Below, in pieces: positions 5,296-6,208 of a stretch of DNA of 6,208 bases. Each line of letters opens with the position of its first letter. Position 1 is the first letter of the stretch. The notes under the pieces were generated by a model that worked only from the letters and a program-made list of their open reading frames with translations, did no database searches and was not told where the DNA came from. A program made the translations under genes and the position numbers. The stretch comes from an uncultured Lachnospiraceae bacterium. Its GTDB lineage: Bacteria; Bacillota; Clostridia; Lachnospirales; Lachnospiraceae. The stretch is from NCBI GenBank assembly GCA_902796045.1, contig CADBNQ010000072.1, forward strand, positions 1 through 6,208, read 5' to 3'.

Positions 5296-6208
5296 ATGCT
5301 GACATATAGCGATCATAAAGTGAAGACTTCTGTACGCAAGCTTGTGGAGTTCCTTTTAAGAAGCGGCGACATCATCACAGGGGCCGCAGTCAGGACAGAT
5401 ATGACAGCCATGCTGGAGGGAAGCCGCCTGCATCGGAAGATCCAGAAAGCGCAGGATGCCGCCTACAGGAGTGAACTGCCCCTGTCCATGACCTGGCACC
5501 GCCTCTCCCCGGGTCTTGGGGAAGAATATGACCTGGTCATAGAAGGAAGGGCTGACGGGGTCGTCTTTCATAAGGAACCCCCTTCTCTGATGATCGATGA
5601 GATAAAATGTCTTTATCGGGATGTCCTTTTGATTGAGGAAGCGGATCCTCTGCACCTGGCCCAGGCAAAGTGCTACGCCTACATGTACGGAAGGGACAAG
5701 GGACTAGAGGAAGTGACTGTCCGGATCACCTACTGCAATATCGAGACAGAGGAGATCAGGCAGCTCTATGAGCAGATCAGCATGGACCAGCTGGAAGAGT
5801 GGTTCATGGGCCTGGTCGATGCCTGTGTTCTCTGGGCGGATTATCTGGTGGATGCCAGGGGCAGAATGAGGGACAGTGTGGAAAAAATGACCTTCCCTTT
5901 TACCTATCGTCCTGGGCAGAAGAAGATGACCGCTCTGGTCTATCATAGTATTGAGGAGCCAAGGCACCTCTTTCTTCAGGCACCGACAGGAACCGGTAAG
6001 ACCATCTCCGCCCTGTATCCTTCCCTGAAGCAGTTAGGGGAAGGAAAGGCAGAGACCATTTTTTATCTGACAGCAAAGACTATCACAAGGACAGTGGCTG
6101 AGGATACCCTTGCCATGCTCTCCCGAAAAGGACTGCAGATGCACAGTGTGACCATCTCTGCCAGAGACAGGATCTGCATTATGAAAGAGGAGGCAGAGGA
6201 AGAAGCCG
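5296..6208 (+). CDS. Nuclease-helicase: Cas4/RecB-like PD-(D/E)XK domain plus XPD/DinG-type helicase (3' end outside window)
   Basis: An uninterrupted frame from ATG 5296 to the window edge encodes 304 residues without a stop, so the C-terminal part is missing only because the window ends. Residues about 1-185 look like a RecB/Cas4-type nuclease. H46 is followed by GRADG (D87), IDEIK (E102, K104) and QAKCY (Q123 and Y127, a QxxxY motif), which together make up the expected metal-binding and catalytic set. The helicase begins with YRPGQ (204-208), a Q-motif-like element, and a Walker A sequence APTGTGKT (229-236) with K235 and T236. A motif Ia-like YLTAKT (257-262) follows. DRIC near the end (C294) fits the first cysteine of the iron-sulfur cluster found in XPD/DinG helicases; the other three would lie beyond the window. 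A DNA repair or recombination role is likely but inferred. It is not bacterial DinG in the strict sense, because the N-terminal domain is not the usual epsilon-type exonuclease. Confidence 0.9.
   Translation, partial: MLTYSDHKVKTSVRKLVEFLLRSGDIITGAAVRTDMTAMLEGSRLHRKIQKAQDAAYRSELPLSMTWHRLSPGLGEEYDLVIEGRADGVVFHKEPPSLMIDEIKCLYRDVLLIEEADPLHLAQAKCYAYMYGRDKGLEEVTVRITYCNIETEEIRQLYEQISMDQLEEWFMGLVDACVLWADYLVDARGRMRDSVEKMTFPFTYRPGQKKMTALVYHSIEEPRHLFLQAPTGTGKTISALYPSLKQLGEGKAETIFYLTAKTITRTVAEDTLAMLSRKGLQMHSVTISARDRICIMKEEAEEEA

Noticed and set aside
5125..5316. Minus-strand 63-codon frame across the intergenic region before the helicase
   Set aside because: It covers the hairpins, promoter and helicase start, has no ribosome site, and its composition follows the AT-rich non-coding DNA.
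5356..5967. Two minus-strand frames opposite the nuclease-helicase
   Set aside because: The plus-strand frame carries clear nuclease and Walker A motifs through this interval, so these are shadows.
5296..6208. CRISPR-associated Cas4 or type IV DinG locus
   Set aside because: No repeat-spacer array or other cas gene is visible. The nuclease motifs are a domain of a larger helicase, which is a separate family arrangement.

Overview
This window looks like a chromosomal segment of an anaerobic Bacillota (Firmicutes), most likely a Clostridia member close to Lachnospiraceae. The grounds are strong AGGAGG-type ribosome sites, sigma-A-type promoters, a tRNA gene without an encoded CCA tail, a family II (DHH) pyrophosphatase with CBS and DRTGG domains, a fused MEMO/AMMECR1 protein next to its radical SAM partner, and a long XPD/DinG-type helicase with an N-terminal nuclease. 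The family-level placement is inference from gene content and was not computed.

Layout: (1) Positions 1-58 are the 3' end of a 23S rRNA. A 91-nt spacer follows with a near-consensus promoter, then tRNA-Gly(GCC) and a strong intrinsic terminator. The spacer is too short for a 5S gene. (2) After a 109-nt leader comes a two-gene cassette, 370-2676: a MEMO(LigB-like)-AMMECR1 fusion and a radical SAM enzyme. Together these are the three parts of the so-called AmmeMemoRadiSam system, whose chemistry I cannot state. (3) A new promoter at about 2732-2760 precedes a small SEC-C zinc-motif protein and a 553-residue CBS/DRTGG-regulated manganese-dependent pyrophosphatase. (4) A 252-nt non-coding stretch, 5044-5295, is densely structured: three copies of a 13-nt motif, AT-rich palindromes, a good promoter and a terminator-like hairpin. 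(5) From 5296 to the window end runs the first 304 codons of a nuclease-helicase: a Cas4/RecB-like PD-(D/E)XK domain fused to an XPD/DinG-type superfamily 2 helicase. No open reading frame ends there because the gene leaves the window.

All five protein genes and the RNA genes lie on the + strand. Every minus-strand open frame seen is a shadow of a plus-strand gene. No mobile element, CRISPR array or phage gene is visible. The most unusual items are the uncharacterised radical SAM cassette, the nuclease-helicase with its repeat-rich upstream region, and the rRNA operon end without an adjacent 5S gene.
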